From Pseudomonadota bacterium (GTDB lineage Bacteria; Pseudomonadota; Alphaproteobacteria; Sphingomonadales; Sphingomonadaceae), in contig JAEZZI010000034.1 in the NCBI GenBank assembly GCA_023418595.1, forward strand, positions 1-56,047: a stretch of 56,047 nucleotides of DNA, written 5' to 3'. The translations under genes were made by a program, and so were the position numbers. Under the pieces are notes generated by a model, which made no database searches, was not told the DNA's origin, and was given only the letters and a program-made list of their open reading frames with translations. The stretch's first letter is position 1. The number at the start of each line of letters is the position of its first letter. Shown here one piece after another: positions 10,058 through 19,708 of the stretch.

Positions 10058-10909
10058 CTACCCGTTGACGATCATCCCGCCATTGGGGTGCAGCACCTGC
10101 CCCGACATGTAACTGGCGTCGTCGCACGCCAGGAACAGAAAGCTCGGCGCGACTTCGTTCGGCTGGCCGGGGCGTCCCATCGGCGTGCTTTCGCCGAACG
10201 TCTTCAGCTTTTCCGGCGACGCACCGCCGCACGGGTTGAGCGGCGTCCAGATCGGTCCCGGCGCGACCGCGTTCACACGGATGCCGTCGCCGATCAGATT
10301 TTCCGACAGCGACCGGGTAAAGGCCGTGATCGCGCCCTTGGTCGACGAGTAATCCAGCAGTTCCTTCGATCCCTGATACATCGTCACACTGGTGCAGTTG
10401 ATGATCGCCGCACCCGATTTCAGATGCGGACGCGCGGCCTGGACCAGAAAGAACATGCCGAAGATGTTGGTCTGGAACGTCCGTTTCAGCTGCTCCTCGG
10501 TAATGTCGACAATGTCCTGGTCGGGATGCTGTTCGCCGGCATTGTTGACGACAATGTCGAGCTTTCCGAATTCGGCGATGACCTTCGCTACCGCATCGTC
10601 GCAAAACGCCTTGTCGCCGATATCGCCCGCGATGGTCAGCGCGCGCGTCCCTTCGTCGCGGACGATCTGCGCGGTCTTTTCCGCATCGTCATGCTCGCAC
10701 AGATAGAGGATCGCGATATCGGCACCTTCGCGCGCATAAAGCGCTGCGACGGCGCGGCCGATACCGCTGTCGGCGCCGGTGATGATCGCGACCTTGCCCT
10801 TCAACCGGCCGGAGCCGGGATAGCGCGGTTGCCATTCGGGTTTGGGATCGAGCCGGGATTCATGGCCAGGCAATTGATCCTCGTGGATCATTTCGACGGT
10901 ATCGGTCAT
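10058..10909 (-). CDS. SDR family oxidoreductase
   Basis: A classical-type short-chain dehydrogenase with an N-terminal extension rich in charged residues (like YghA/YhdF). The NAD(P)-binding motif TGADSGIGRAVA, NNAGEQHP, the catalytic Ser in INCTSV and the Tyr-Lys pair in YSSTKGAI are all present, followed by VAPGPIWTPL. The C-terminus SGQVLHPNGGMIVNG is typical. ATG 10909 has AGGAG upstream; the open frame further back is ignored. Members of this subgroup are often stress-associated dehydrogenases of unknown substrate. Confidence 0.92.
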   Translation of the reverse strand: MTDTVEMIHEDQLPGHESRLDPKPEWQPRYPGSGRLKGKVAIITGADSGIGRAVAALYAREGADIAILYLCEHDDAEKTAQIVRDEGTRALTIAGDIGDKAFCDDAVAKVIAEFGKLDIVVNNAGEQHPDQDIVDITEEQLKRTFQTNIFGMFFLVQAARPHLKSGAAIINCTSVTMYQGSKELLDYSSTKGAITAFTRSLSENLIGDGIRVNAVAPGPIWTPLNPCGGASPEKLKTFGESTPMGRPGQPNEVAPSFLFLACDDASYMSGQVLHPNGGMIVNG

Positions 10910-11005
10910 CGCGCGCGCTCCTGTGCAGGTTGTGCCAGTGAAGCGTGGGACCGGGTCGAAGGTTCCGTCACTCTGCCGGTGGCAAGGACGGCGGTGGCGC
11001 AAGGG

Positions 11006-11131
11006 TCAGGCGAAGATGGCCAGCCCTTGCGCGTGTGAGCCGAGGATCAGCAGGATCGTGGTTGAAAAGGATCCGATGCCGATCAGGATGGGCCGGAGCG
11101 GCGAATTGGCTCCAGGGTTGCGCCGCGTCAT
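11006..11131 (-). CDS. small single-span membrane protein, unknown
   Basis: A 41-aa ORF (MTRRNPGANSPLRP..., ending GLAIFA) starting six bases after the stop of the next small ORF, so the two probably share one transcript. It has a basic/proline N-terminus and then a hydrophobic stretch (ILIGIGSFSTTILLILG) that could span the membrane. I do not recognise the family. The spacing and shared small-membrane-protein character are the main reasons to believe it. Confidence 0.45.
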   Translation of the reverse strand: MTRRNPGANSPLRPILIGIGSFSTTILLILGSHAQGLAIFA

Positions 11132-11137
11132 CGCGGA

Positions 11138-11248
11138 TTACGCCAGCGGCAGGCCGGGAGCCGATGCAGCGACGAGGATCGCGGTGAAGAAGACCGAGCC
11201 GACCAGAGCGACGGCATTGCGCGAGAGGGTTTCGATACGGACGAACAT
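11138..11248 (-). CDS. small membrane protein, unknown
   Basis: A 36-aa ORF beginning MFVRIETLSRNAVALVGSVF and continuing with a hydrophobic run that ends ASAPGLPLA, like a signal-anchor or a very short exported peptide. A good GGAG ribosome-binding site lies eight bases upstream of the ATG. A second 41-aa membrane ORF follows directly. I believe such pairs of tiny membrane proteins occur in sphingomonads, but the function is unknown. The 185 bases before it hold no other recognisable gene. Confidence 0.55.
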   Translation of the reverse strand: MFVRIETLSRNAVALVGSVFFTAILVAASAPGLPLA

Positions 11249-11433
11249 GGTGGTAACTCCCTGAATATCGGCGGTATCGGACCATCCGTCCGCCGTTGCT
11301 CAGGGAATTGCAGGGAGCGTGCCAGTTTGCGCGAAGCCGGAAATTCCGGGCTTTAGGTTCAGGGAGCCATCCAAGTTTGGTGATTTACGCCAGATGAACG
11401 GAATTTTTCACCATGTCGCCATAGCGAAGATCA

Positions 11434-12456
11434 CTAATTGCTGACGATGCAGTTCCGACCCGCGCTTTTGGCAGCATAGAGATTGCGGTCGGCGCGATGA
11501 AAGGCGTCGCTTTGCACCTCGCCTTCGCGCAGCGCGATCAGCCCTGCCGAAAATGTGACGTGGCCGACCGGTTCGTCGGTGTCGCGCACGCGAAAGAAAC
11601 GCTCGGCGGTCGCTTCGCGGGCGAGCGTCAGCATCGCGTCCGCCTGTTCCAGCGTCAGGCCCGAAAACAGGATCGCGAACTCCTCGCCGCCGTAACGCGA
11701 TACGAGATGGCCGTGGCAATGTTTGTTCATCGCCGCGCCGATCGCGCTCAGCACCCGGTCGCCGACCTGGTGGCCGAACCGGTCGTTGACCTGCTTGAAA
11801 TGGTCGATGTCGCACATCGCCAGACACAGCGGGCCGCCGGCGTTGAGTTGCGCGGCAAAAGCCTCGCCAAAGGCCCGGCGATTGGGCAGCCCGGTCAGCG
11901 GATCGCGGCGCGCATCCTTGCGCGCAGCCTCCAGATCCTCGCGCAGGCCATTGGCCTCCCTGGTCGCGTTTTCGAGCTGGGCTTCGGCGGCATGGACGCG
12001 CTCGATCATCGACGCGGTGATCCGGGCGACCTCCTCCAGCGCGATGCCGTCCTGCGGTCGTTCGCGCGACGCGGCGATGGCGTCGGCGCTCGCCTGAAGA
12101 TCGCGACCGAAGCCGCGCGTGTCCTCGTGCAGGCTTCCCATCATGTCGGCGAAGCTTTCGACCTTCATCTGGGTGCGCGCGACCAACCCCTCGATCGTCG
12201 CCGATTCGGTGTCGGTATCGACCTCGGCGCCCAGCGAATCGATGTCCTTCTGGGTCAGGCGAATGCCGCCATCGGTCAGTTGATGGACCGCCTTCGCCAG
12301 CGGTCCGGCCGGGTTGGCAAGCACATGCCAGGCAAAGGCATAGTTGGTCGGATTGGGATCAAGCCGTTGATCGCGAAGGAAACCGCCCACCGCCTGGAAC
12401 ATGCGTCCGGCTGCGTCATTGTCCCCTACACTGCGAATGGCGTTCGCGCTGCTCAT
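11434..12456 (-). CDS. GGDEF domain diguanylate cyclase
   Basis: A 340-aa soluble protein. The N-terminal ~160 residues are helical without a recognisable sensor fold, then a short coiled coil (AEAQLENATREANGLREDLEAARKDA is the region) leads into a GGDEF domain. The domain shows DPLTGLPNRRAF, DIDHFKQVNDRFGHQVGDRVL and the active-site RYGGEEFAI. The intact GGEEF motif argues for real cyclic-di-GMP synthesis from two GTP. No transmembrane segment is visible, so it should act in the cytoplasm, with its input unknown. Confidence 0.92.
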   Translation of the reverse strand: MSSANAIRSVGDNDAAGRMFQAVGGFLRDQRLDPNPTNYAFAWHVLANPAGPLAKAVHQLTDGGIRLTQKDIDSLGAEVDTDTESATIEGLVARTQMKVESFADMMGSLHEDTRGFGRDLQASADAIAASRERPQDGIALEEVARITASMIERVHAAEAQLENATREANGLREDLEAARKDARRDPLTGLPNRRAFGEAFAAQLNAGGPLCLAMCDIDHFKQVNDRFGHQVGDRVLSAIGAAMNKHCHGHLVSRYGGEEFAILFSGLTLEQADAMLTLAREATAERFFRVRDTDEPVGHVTFSAGLIALREGEVQSDAFHRADRNLYAAKSAGRNCIVSN

Positions 12457-12569
12457 TGGTCCCCACCCGGTTCCGGTTCGGTTGACGCCGATGAAACCTT
12501 GTCACCTGCGTAACGAACCAGTTGCTAAAATCCAGTGACTTTGCGCTTTACCAAGTGGAAAGGTGCCAC

Positions 12570-12884
12570 ATGTTCGTCGCAGTCTATTGGTGGCGCATAA
12601 AGCCCGGACAGGAAGATCGGTTCCGCGCGGCATGGCGCCACGGCACCGAACTGATCCGTGAGAAATATGGCAGCCTGGGATCGCGCCTCCACCGCGCGCA
12701 GGACGGGCGGTTCGTCGGAACGGCGGAGTGGCCGGACGAGGCGACCTGGCAGGCGGCGATGGACGTAAAGATGGTCTATGACGCGCCGGAGACGCGCCGC
12801 GTGTTCGTCGAAGCGGTCGAGGAAGGCGGGGTGGCCTTCGCGATGGGGATGACCGACGATTTGCTCGATCGTTCGGGGCGCTAA
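12570..12884 (+). CDS. antibiotic biosynthesis monooxygenase (ABM) domain protein
   Basis: A small 104-aa ferredoxin-like alpha+beta barrel protein. It starts MFVAVYWWRIKPGQEDRFRAAW and continues with GSLGSRLHRAQDGRFVGTAEWPDEATW, the pattern of ABM-domain proteins, which usually work as dimers and include small oxygenases as well as proteins of unknown role. GGAAAGG before ATG 12570 decides the start. No cofactor-binding residues can be assigned. Confidence 0.75.
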   Translation: MFVAVYWWRIKPGQEDRFRAAWRHGTELIREKYGSLGSRLHRAQDGRFVGTAEWPDEATWQAAMDVKMVYDAPETRRVFVEAVEEGGVAFAMGMTDDLLDRSGR

Positions 12885-12898
12885 CCTCGCCCCTGAAT

Positions 12899-12990
12899 CG
12901 TTTGTGCTGAGCCTGTCGAAGCACTGTCCTTCTTCGTGCCAAGAAGGACCGTGCTTCGATATGCGCCTGCGGCGCTACTCAGCACAAACG
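12899..12990. repeat. palindromic intergenic repeat, family 2, copy 1
   Basis: Outer arms CGTTTGTGCTGAG (12899-12911) and CTCAGCACAAACG (12978-12990) are perfect inverted repeats around an inner AAGAAGGAC-type palindrome. The core GTGCTGAGCCTGTCGAAGCA is shared with the repeat at 14421-14501. Both copies sit exactly between convergent genes. Confidence 0.8.
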
Positions 12991-12993
12991 GGG

Positions 12994-13551
12994 TTAACCC
13001 CTGCGCTGTGCCGCCCGCCACTTGGTCACCGCCGCCAGCGTCGAATTGACATGTTCCGCCGGGCTCATGTCGCTGTGCGCGTGGACGATGCGGCCATCGG
13101 GGGCGATCACATAGCTGGTGCGGTTGCTGATGACGCGCGGCTTGCCGTCCCTGCCCTTGGTCTCGAGCACCACGTCATAACCTTTCAGCACCGCCGGGCT
13201 AGCGGAGGCGACCGCGAACTTGCCCGCGCAATGTTCGGTCGAGAATTTCTTGAGCGGCTCGATCCCGTCGGCGGACATGCCGATCACGGTCGCGCCCTGC
13301 GCGCGGAACGCATCGACCTTGTCGGCGAACATCTTGGCTTCGGCATTGCAGCCAGAGGTAAAGGCGGCGGGGAAGAAATAGAGGACGACCGGTCCCTTTT
13401 TCAGCTGCTGCGCCAGGTTGATACGGAACGCCTTGCCGCCCAGCGCGCCTTGCGTCGTGAAATCGGGCGCGCGCGCGCCGGGGGCAAGCGCCGCCTGCGC
13501 CGGGAGCGCCATTGCCGCTGCGGCAACCGCCGCGATCATCACGTTACGCAT
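12994..13551 (-). CDS. peroxiredoxin, probably exported
   Basis: A 185-aa AhpC/TSA-type thiol peroxidase preceded by a cleavable signal peptide (MRNVMIAAVAAAAMALPAQA), so it should act in the periplasm. The thioredoxin-fold active site appears as PAAFTSGCNAEA, a PxxxTxxC peroxidatic-Cys motif. Another Cys in STEHCAGKF could be the resolving residue. It would reduce peroxides at the cost of thiols. The start at 13551 has GAGAGG upstream and gives a proper signal peptide. Confidence 0.9.
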   Translation of the reverse strand: MRNVMIAAVAAAAMALPAQAALAPGARAPDFTTQGALGGKAFRINLAQQLKKGPVVLYFFPAAFTSGCNAEAKMFADKVDAFRAQGATVIGMSADGIEPLKKFSTEHCAGKFAVASASPAVLKGYDVVLETKGRDGKPRVISNRTSYVIAPDGRIVHAHSDMSPAEHVNSTLAAVTKWRAAQRRG

Positions 13552-13629
13552 ATCGATCATCCTCTCGTGCGGCCTTAGCGCCACGGCCAGTCTAGCCGCG
13601 CGCGCTCCGGACCGCTAGGCGATTGAATC

Positions 13630-14412
13630 ATGGCCGTATCCGCATCCGATATCGAACTCGCCGGGCGTCTCGCAGACGCCGCGCGCACCGCGATCCGCCC
13701 CTATTTCCGCGCCGAACATGGGCTGGAGGTAAAGGACGACGCCTCGCCCGTCACGCTTGCCGACAAGGCGGCGGAGGCGGCGATGCGCCGCTTGCTGATC
13801 GCCGAGCGCCCGATGGACGGGATCATCGGCGAAGAAGAGGAAGCACGTAAAGGCACCAGCGGGCGGACCTGGGTACTCGACCCCATTGACGGCACGCGGT
13901 CGTTCATCGCCGGGCGGCCGATTTACGGCACGCTGATCGCGCTGATCGAGGGGGGCTGGCCGCTGATGGGGGTGATCGACCAGGGCATTCTCCACGAACG
14001 CTGGCTGGGCGTGGTTGGCCAGCCGACGACACTGAACGGCAAGCCCGCGACGACCCGGCGTTGCCGCGACGTAGCCGACGCGCTGCTCGCCACCACCTCG
14101 CCCGCCTTGTTCGATGATGGGCAGCTTCACGCATTCGAGCATCTCGACGCGCAGGTGCGATCGACAGTCTTGGGCGGCGACTGCTATAATTACGCATGCC
14201 TGGCGAGCGGGCATCTGGACATCGTGGTCGAGGCGGGGCTGAAGCTCCACGACTTCGCCGCGCTGGTGCCGGTGGTCGAGGGCGCGGGCGGCCGCATGTG
14301 CGACTGGTCGGGCGATCCGCTGCACGCGGGCAGCTTGGGCGAAGTGATCGCGGCGGGCGATCCGGCGCGGATCGACGATATTCTCGAAGCGATGGCCTGC
14401 CGGGGGCATTGA
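13630..14412 (+). CDS. hisN: inositol monophosphatase family, probable histidinol-phosphatase
   Basis: A 260-aa metal-dependent phosphatase. The metal-binding signatures are GEEEEA near residue 75, VLDPIDGTRSF near 90 and a C-terminal HDFAALVPVVEGAGG. The overall sequence (AARTAIRPYFR, VTLADKAAEAAMR, WDQGILHERW-like segment) is closest to the HisN histidinol-phosphatases of alphaproteobacteria, which remove phosphate from L-histidinol phosphate in histidine synthesis. A general inositol/sugar monophosphatase role cannot be excluded from sequence alone. Confidence 0.85.
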   Translation: MAVSASDIELAGRLADAARTAIRPYFRAEHGLEVKDDASPVTLADKAAEAAMRRLLIAERPMDGIIGEEEEARKGTSGRTWVLDPIDGTRSFIAGRPIYGTLIALIEGGWPLMGVIDQGILHERWLGVVGQPTTLNGKPATTRRCRDVADALLATTSPALFDDGQLHAFEHLDAQVRSTVLGGDCYNYACLASGHLDIVVEAGLKLHDFAALVPVVEGAGGRMCDWSGDPLHAGSLGEVIAAGDPARIDDILEAMACRGH

Positions 14413-14420
14413 AAAATCTA

Positions 14421-14501
14421 CCGTTCGTGCTGAGCCTGTCGAAGCACTGTCCTTCTTGGCACGAAGAAAGGACAGCACTTCGACAAGCTCAGTGCGAACG
14501 G
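14421..14501. repeat. palindromic intergenic repeat, family 2, copy 2
   Basis: A long near-perfect inverted repeat: the left arm begins CCGTTCGTGCTGAGCCTGTC and the right arm ends GACAAGCTCAGTGCGAACGG, meeting around a CTTCTT/AAGAA centre. It sits between the convergent hisN-like and sirtuin genes, and would act well as a two-way terminator. It is a second copy of the repeat at 12899-12990. Confidence 0.82.
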
Positions 14502-14506
14502 AAATT

Positions 14507-15214
14507 TTATGAGGCAAGCACCTCCTCGACCCATTGCGGCACGAGCACCCCGGCGCTCCCCAGCCGGCTTTCGTCGAACCAGTCGCTGCCCTCGGAAGGA
14601 TCGAGATTGAGTTCGAGCGTTCGCGCGCCGACCGCATTGGCCAGCTGCACAAACCCCGCCGCCGGATAGACCGCACCCGACGTCCCGATCGACACGAACA
14701 AGTCGCAATCCGTCAGCGCCGCCTGAATCGCCTCCATCCGATACGGAATTTCGCCGAAGAACACGATGTCGGGCCGCATCGCGGGCGCGCCGCACTGATC
14801 GCAGATCGTCCCCGGCGGCATGTCCCCCGCCCAATCCTGCCGCGCATCGCAAGCCGCGCATAACGCCGAATTCAACTCGCCATGCATGTGCAGCAACCGC
14901 TTCGCCCCGGCGCGCTCGTGCAGGTCGTCGACATTCTGCGTGACGATCAGCAACCCGCCCGGCCATGCCGCGTCCAGCCGCGCAAGCGCGACGTGCGCGG
15001 CGTTCGGCTCGACCGCGCCAAGCGCCGCTCGCCGCAGATCGTAGAAGCGATGCACAAGGTCGGGATCGCGCGCCAGCGCCTCTGGCGTACAGACATCCTC
15101 CACCCGGTGCCCCTCCCACAGTCCGCCGGGGCCGCGAAACGTCGCGACCCCGCTCTCGGCGGAAATCCCGGCACCGGTCAGGACGACGATATTGTGCGGA
15201 CTTTGCGAAGTCAT
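14507..15214 (-). CDS. cobB: NAD-dependent protein deacylase (sirtuin, CobB type)
   Basis: A 235-aa sirtuin that uses NAD to remove acyl groups from lysines. GAGISAESGVATFRG binds NAD, TQNVDDLHERAG and the catalytic His111 (HMHGEL) follow, and a zinc knuckle is made by Cys119/Cys122 and Cys138/Cys141. Tyr58 and Arg61 (FYDLRR) match the YxxR pair that lets class III sirtuins take succinyl and malonyl lysine. ATG 15214 overlaps by four bases the stop of the small membrane gene upstream, so the genes are probably co-transcribed. Confidence 0.92.
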   Translation of the reverse strand: MTSQSPHNIVVLTGAGISAESGVATFRGPGGLWEGHRVEDVCTPEALARDPDLVHRFYDLRRAALGAVEPNAAHVALARLDAAWPGGLLIVTQNVDDLHERAGAKRLLHMHGELNSALCAACDARQDWAGDMPPGTICDQCGAPAMRPDIVFFGEIPYRMEAIQAALTDCDLFVSIGTSGAVYPAAGFVQLANAVGARTLELNLDPSEGSDWFDESRLGSAGVLVPQWVEEVLAS

Positions 15215-15360
15215 ATCACCATCATGACGACGATCGCGATCACAACCAACGGCAATGTCACCAGCAATAGGGCAACCAGCCATGCCCAGAGCCGCCCATA
15301 GCGGTCGTCAATGCGTTCGATCAGGTCGCGCGCAAATCCGGTGGCGAACAGTTCTTCCAT
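15211..15360 (-). CDS. small membrane protein, unknown
   Basis: A 49-aa ORF: a charged N-terminus (MEELFATGFARDLIERIDDRYG) followed by one strongly hydrophobic helix to the end. It is wedged between the glutaredoxin-MauE gene and the sirtuin gene, with its start overlapping the stop of the former and its stop overlapping the start of the latter. Four-base overlaps on both sides in one strand strongly suggest a real, translationally coupled gene. Family not recognised. Confidence 0.65.
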   Translation of the reverse strand: MEELFATGFARDLIERIDDRYGRLWAWLVALLLVTLPLVVIAIVVMMVI

Positions 15361-16109
15361 CACAACCCCACCCCCATCGGCTTGGCCAGCATCCATAGCG
15401 CCATCGCGACCATCATCAGATTCTCCGTCAGCGAGACGAAGCCCAGCGGCACGTTGCTGCCGCCGCCCACGCATGCGCATTTGAGTTCGCGTTTGTCGAT
15501 ATAGACCGCCTTGAACACCGACACCGCGCCCACCCCGCCGATGAACAGCGCCAGCGGAATCGACAGCCACATCGCCGCGCCCGAGAGCATCAGCACCCCC
15601 GCCAGCCCTTCGGCCCAGGGATAGACATGCGCATAGGGCACCCAACGCCGCGCGAGCAGGTCGTAATTCAGGAACCCGGTCGCGAATCCGTCGATGTCGC
15701 GCAGCTTCTGAAGCGCGAGCAGACACATCGACACTGCGACGAACCACTCCGCCGCCTGCACCGTGAACAGGTTGCCCAGCGCCGCCCAACTGATCGCCAG
15801 CGCCATCGCCGCTGCCATGCCGAAGATCGCGATGACGGGTTTGTAGGTGACGGCATCCGGGTCGGCGACTTTCAGCCCCAGATGACGGCGCAGATCGTCA
15901 TGCCCGCCGATCCGCTTGCCCTCGATGAAGATTTGCGGCGTGGTCTTGACGCCCTGTTCGGCCTTGAAGGCGTCGGTCGCCTCGCGGCTGGTCAGCCAGC
16001 GATCATCGACCTCGAACCCATGCGATTTCAGGAGATGAAGCGCCTTCAACCCCCAGGGGCAGACATGCTGGTCCATCACCATGCGGTGGATCGTCGCGTG
16101 CTTGGTCAT
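15360..16109 (-). CDS. glutaredoxin-MauE/DoxX fusion membrane protein
   Basis: A 249-aa fusion. Residues 1-80 form a glutaredoxin-like domain (VCPWGLKALHLLKSHG, then TTPQIFIEGKRIGGHDDLR), with a single Cys in the CPWG active site. The rest has about four hydrophobic helices of the MauE/DoxX redox-associated membrane family, including the typical DYDLLARRW-like and CACVGGGSNVPLGFVSLTEN segments. It probably moves electrons or handles thiols at the inner membrane. A CsoR-type regulator gene lies 10-300 bases upstream in the same direction and is the likely controller. Confidence 0.85.
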   Translation of the reverse strand: MTKHATIHRMVMDQHVCPWGLKALHLLKSHGFEVDDRWLTSREATDAFKAEQGVKTTPQIFIEGKRIGGHDDLRRHLGLKVADPDAVTYKPVIAIFGMAAAMALAISWAALGNLFTVQAAEWFVAVSMCLLALQKLRDIDGFATGFLNYDLLARRWVPYAHVYPWAEGLAGVLMLSGAAMWLSIPLALFIGGVGAVSVFKAVYIDKRELKCACVGGGSNVPLGFVSLTENLMMVAMALWMLAKPMGVGL

Positions 16110-16119
16110 GTCCGTTTCC

Positions 16120-16413
16120 TCACCGCCGCGCGCGGTCGAACAGATCGATCAGTTCGTCGACCTTGGCTTGCTGGTCCGCGGCATCGCCGCTGGCGATCGC
16201 CGCCGCGACGCAGCCTGCCGCGTGATCGCGCAGCACCTCCGCCTCCGCACGGGCGAGCGCGGCGCGGACCGCCTGAATCTGTTGCAGGATGTCGATGCAA
16301 TAGCGGTCCGCCTCGACCATCGCCGCCAGCCCGCGGACTTGCCCGGCGATGCGGTTGAAGCGGTTGACCTTGGCCTTGCGGCGAGCGGGATCGGGGTGCG
16401 CCCTATACTCCAT
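16120..16413 (-). CDS. CsoR/RcnR/FrmR-family metal-sensing repressor
   Basis: A 97-aa all-helical DUF156 repressor. Conserved DPARRKAKVNRFNRIAGQVRGL is followed by Cys39 (RYCID), His64 and Cys68 (DHAAGC). That C-H-C spacing equals the copper-binding triad of CsoR, so copper(I) sensing is likely, though formaldehyde or persulfide sensing occurs in relatives. ATG 16413 lies within a perfect palindrome (16404-16422), suggesting autorepression. The next gene, 10 bp downstream, is the glutaredoxin-MauE fusion, presumably its regulon. An upstream ATG at 16449 is less likely. Confidence 0.88.
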   Translation of the reverse strand: MEYRAHPDPARRKAKVNRFNRIAGQVRGLAAMVEADRYCIDILQQIQAVRAALARAEAEVLRDHAAGCVAAAIASGDAADQQAKVDELIDLFDRARR

Positions 16414-16422
16414 AGGAGTATA
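16404..16422. promoter_or_regulatory. palindromic operator over the CsoR-type start codon
   Basis: TATACTCC-ATA-GGAGTATA is a perfect 8+3+8 palindrome containing the proposed start codon of the metal sensor. A repressor bound here would block its own gene and the downstream glutaredoxin-MauE gene. It is inferred to be the operator from position and symmetry only. Confidence 0.6.
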
Positions 16423-16514
16423 TTTAGCGGTGGCGCCCGCTTGATTCAAGTTGTGCCCCCGGCGCGGTTTCTGTCACAGCGTGGGCTATGGGTTTCGTAG
16501 GGCAAGGATCGCGC

Positions 16515-17243
16515 ATGACGAGCATCGGCATTTTCGGAAAGCTGGGGCGAATGGGCCTGGCGATCGCCGATGTCGCGCCGTCGCTGGGCACGGGGGTCGC
16601 GGGCGGAGTCGATATCGGTGACGATCCCGCGCCGCTGGCGCGCGACGCCGATGTGCTGGTCGATTTCTCCGCGCCCGCCGCGCTCCAGGCGAACCTGGCG
16701 GCGGCGCGCGCCGCAGGCACCCCGATCGTCATCGGCACCACCGGACTTGGCCGGACCCACCACGACCTGATCGACGACGCCGCGCGCGAGATTGCGGTGC
16801 TCCAGACCGGCAACACCTCGCTCGGCATCGCGCTGCTGTGCGCGCTGGTGCGCGATGCGGCGCGGCGGCTGGGCACTGACTGGGACGTCGAGATCGTCGA
16901 GATGCACCACCGGCAAAAGGTCGACGCCCCCAGCGGCACCGCGCTGATGCTGGGTGAAGCAGCCGCCGAGGGGCTGGGATCACCGCTGTCGGAAATCGGC
17001 GTGATCGGCCGCGCAGGGCTGACCGGCGCGCGTGCGGAAGGGACGATTGGTTTTGCTTCGTTGCGTGGCGGGACCATCGCAGGCGACCACAGCGTGGTGC
17101 TGGCGGGCGATGGCGAGCGCCTCGAACTGACCCACCGCGCCGAGGATCGCGCGATCTTTGCGCGCGGCGCGGTCAAGGCCGCGCTGTGGCTGAAGGATCA
17201 GCCGCCGGGCCGCTATACGATGGACCAGGTGCTGGGGCTTTGA
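16515..17243 (+). CDS. dapB: 4-hydroxy-tetrahydrodipicolinate reductase
   Basis: This 242-aa enzyme reduces 4-hydroxy-tetrahydrodipicolinate with NAD(P)H in lysine and diaminopimelate synthesis. The N-terminal GIFGKLGRMG binds the cofactor. VDFSAPAAL and GTTGL follow, and the catalytic/substrate motif EMHHRQKVDAPSGTAL is intact. A slightly short N-terminal region is normal in sphingomonads. AAGGA precedes ATG 16515. The stop overlaps the start of nth. Confidence 0.95.
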   Translation: MTSIGIFGKLGRMGLAIADVAPSLGTGVAGGVDIGDDPAPLARDADVLVDFSAPAALQANLAAARAAGTPIVIGTTGLGRTHHDLIDDAAREIAVLQTGNTSLGIALLCALVRDAARRLGTDWDVEIVEMHHRQKVDAPSGTALMLGEAAAEGLGSPLSEIGVIGRAGLTGARAEGTIGFASLRGGTIAGDHSVVLAGDGERLELTHRAEDRAIFARGAVKAALWLKDQPPGRYTMDQVLGL

Positions 17244-17896
17244 GGAAGGCGGATGTCGTCGAGTTCTATGCCCGGCTGGCGGAGGCGAACCCGCACCCCG
17301 AAACCGAGCTGGCGTACGTCAACGACTATACGCTGCTGGTCGCGGTCGCGCTGTCGGCGCAATCGACCGATATCGGCGTCAACAAGGCGACACGGCTGCT
17401 GTTCGCCGAAGTCGATACGCCCGAGGCGATGCTGGCGCTGGGCGAAGAGGGACTGAAACAGCACATCAAGACGATCGGCCTGTTCAATTCGAAGGCGAAG
17501 AACGTGATCGCGCTGTCGCAGGCGCTGGTCGACCGGCATGGCGGCCAGGTGCCGCAGGACCGCGACGCGCTGGAGGCGCTGCCCGGCGTCGGACGCAAGA
17601 CGGCGAACGTGGTGCTCAACACCGCCTTCGGACAAGAGACGTTCGCGGTCGACACCCACATCTTCCGAGTTGGCAACCGCACCGGCCTGGCGCGCGGCAA
17701 GACTCCCCTGGCGGTTGAAAAGGCGCTCGACAAGGCGACCCCCCAGCCATTCCGCCTCCACGCGCATCACTGGCTGATTCTGCATGGCCGCTATATCTGC
17801 AAGGCGCGCACCCCCGAATGCTGGCGCTGCCCGGTCGTCGACCTGTGCGCCTACAAACCCAAGACGCGTGCGCCCAAGGCAAAGCGCCCCGCCTGA
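17240..17896 (+). CDS. nth: endonuclease III
   Basis: A 218-aa base-excision repair DNA glycosylase/AP lyase for oxidised pyrimidines. The helix-hairpin-helix LPGVGRKTANVVL contains the catalytic Lys, the catalytic Asp is in VDTHIFRV, and the C-terminal [4Fe-4S] motif is C-x6-C-x2-C-x5-C (CKARTPECWRCPVVDLC). No ATG fits well; the TTG at 17240, overlapping the dapB stop as TTGA, is the most likely start. ATG 17186 would overlap dapB by 20 codons. Confidence 0.95.
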   Translation: MRKADVVEFYARLAEANPHPETELAYVNDYTLLVAVALSAQSTDIGVNKATRLLFAEVDTPEAMLALGEEGLKQHIKTIGLFNSKAKNVIALSQALVDRHGGQVPQDRDALEALPGVGRKTANVVLNTAFGQETFAVDTHIFRVGNRTGLARGKTPLAVEKALDKATPQPFRLHAHHWLILHGRYICKARTPECWRCPVVDLCAYKPKTRAPKAKRPA

Positions 17897-17957
17897 ACGC
17901 CCCGCGACAAAAGCCGCTGGCGTCGCGCGCGACCCTTTGCTAGGCGCACAAATCCAG

Positions 17958-19690
<1,733 letters not shown>

Positions 19691-19708
19691 GGCTTGCTAC
19701 TCCTTACC

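Noticed and set aside
8385..14501. Possible CRISPR array from the repeated palindromes
   Set aside because: Only two copies per family, kilobases apart, without regular spacers or cas genes.
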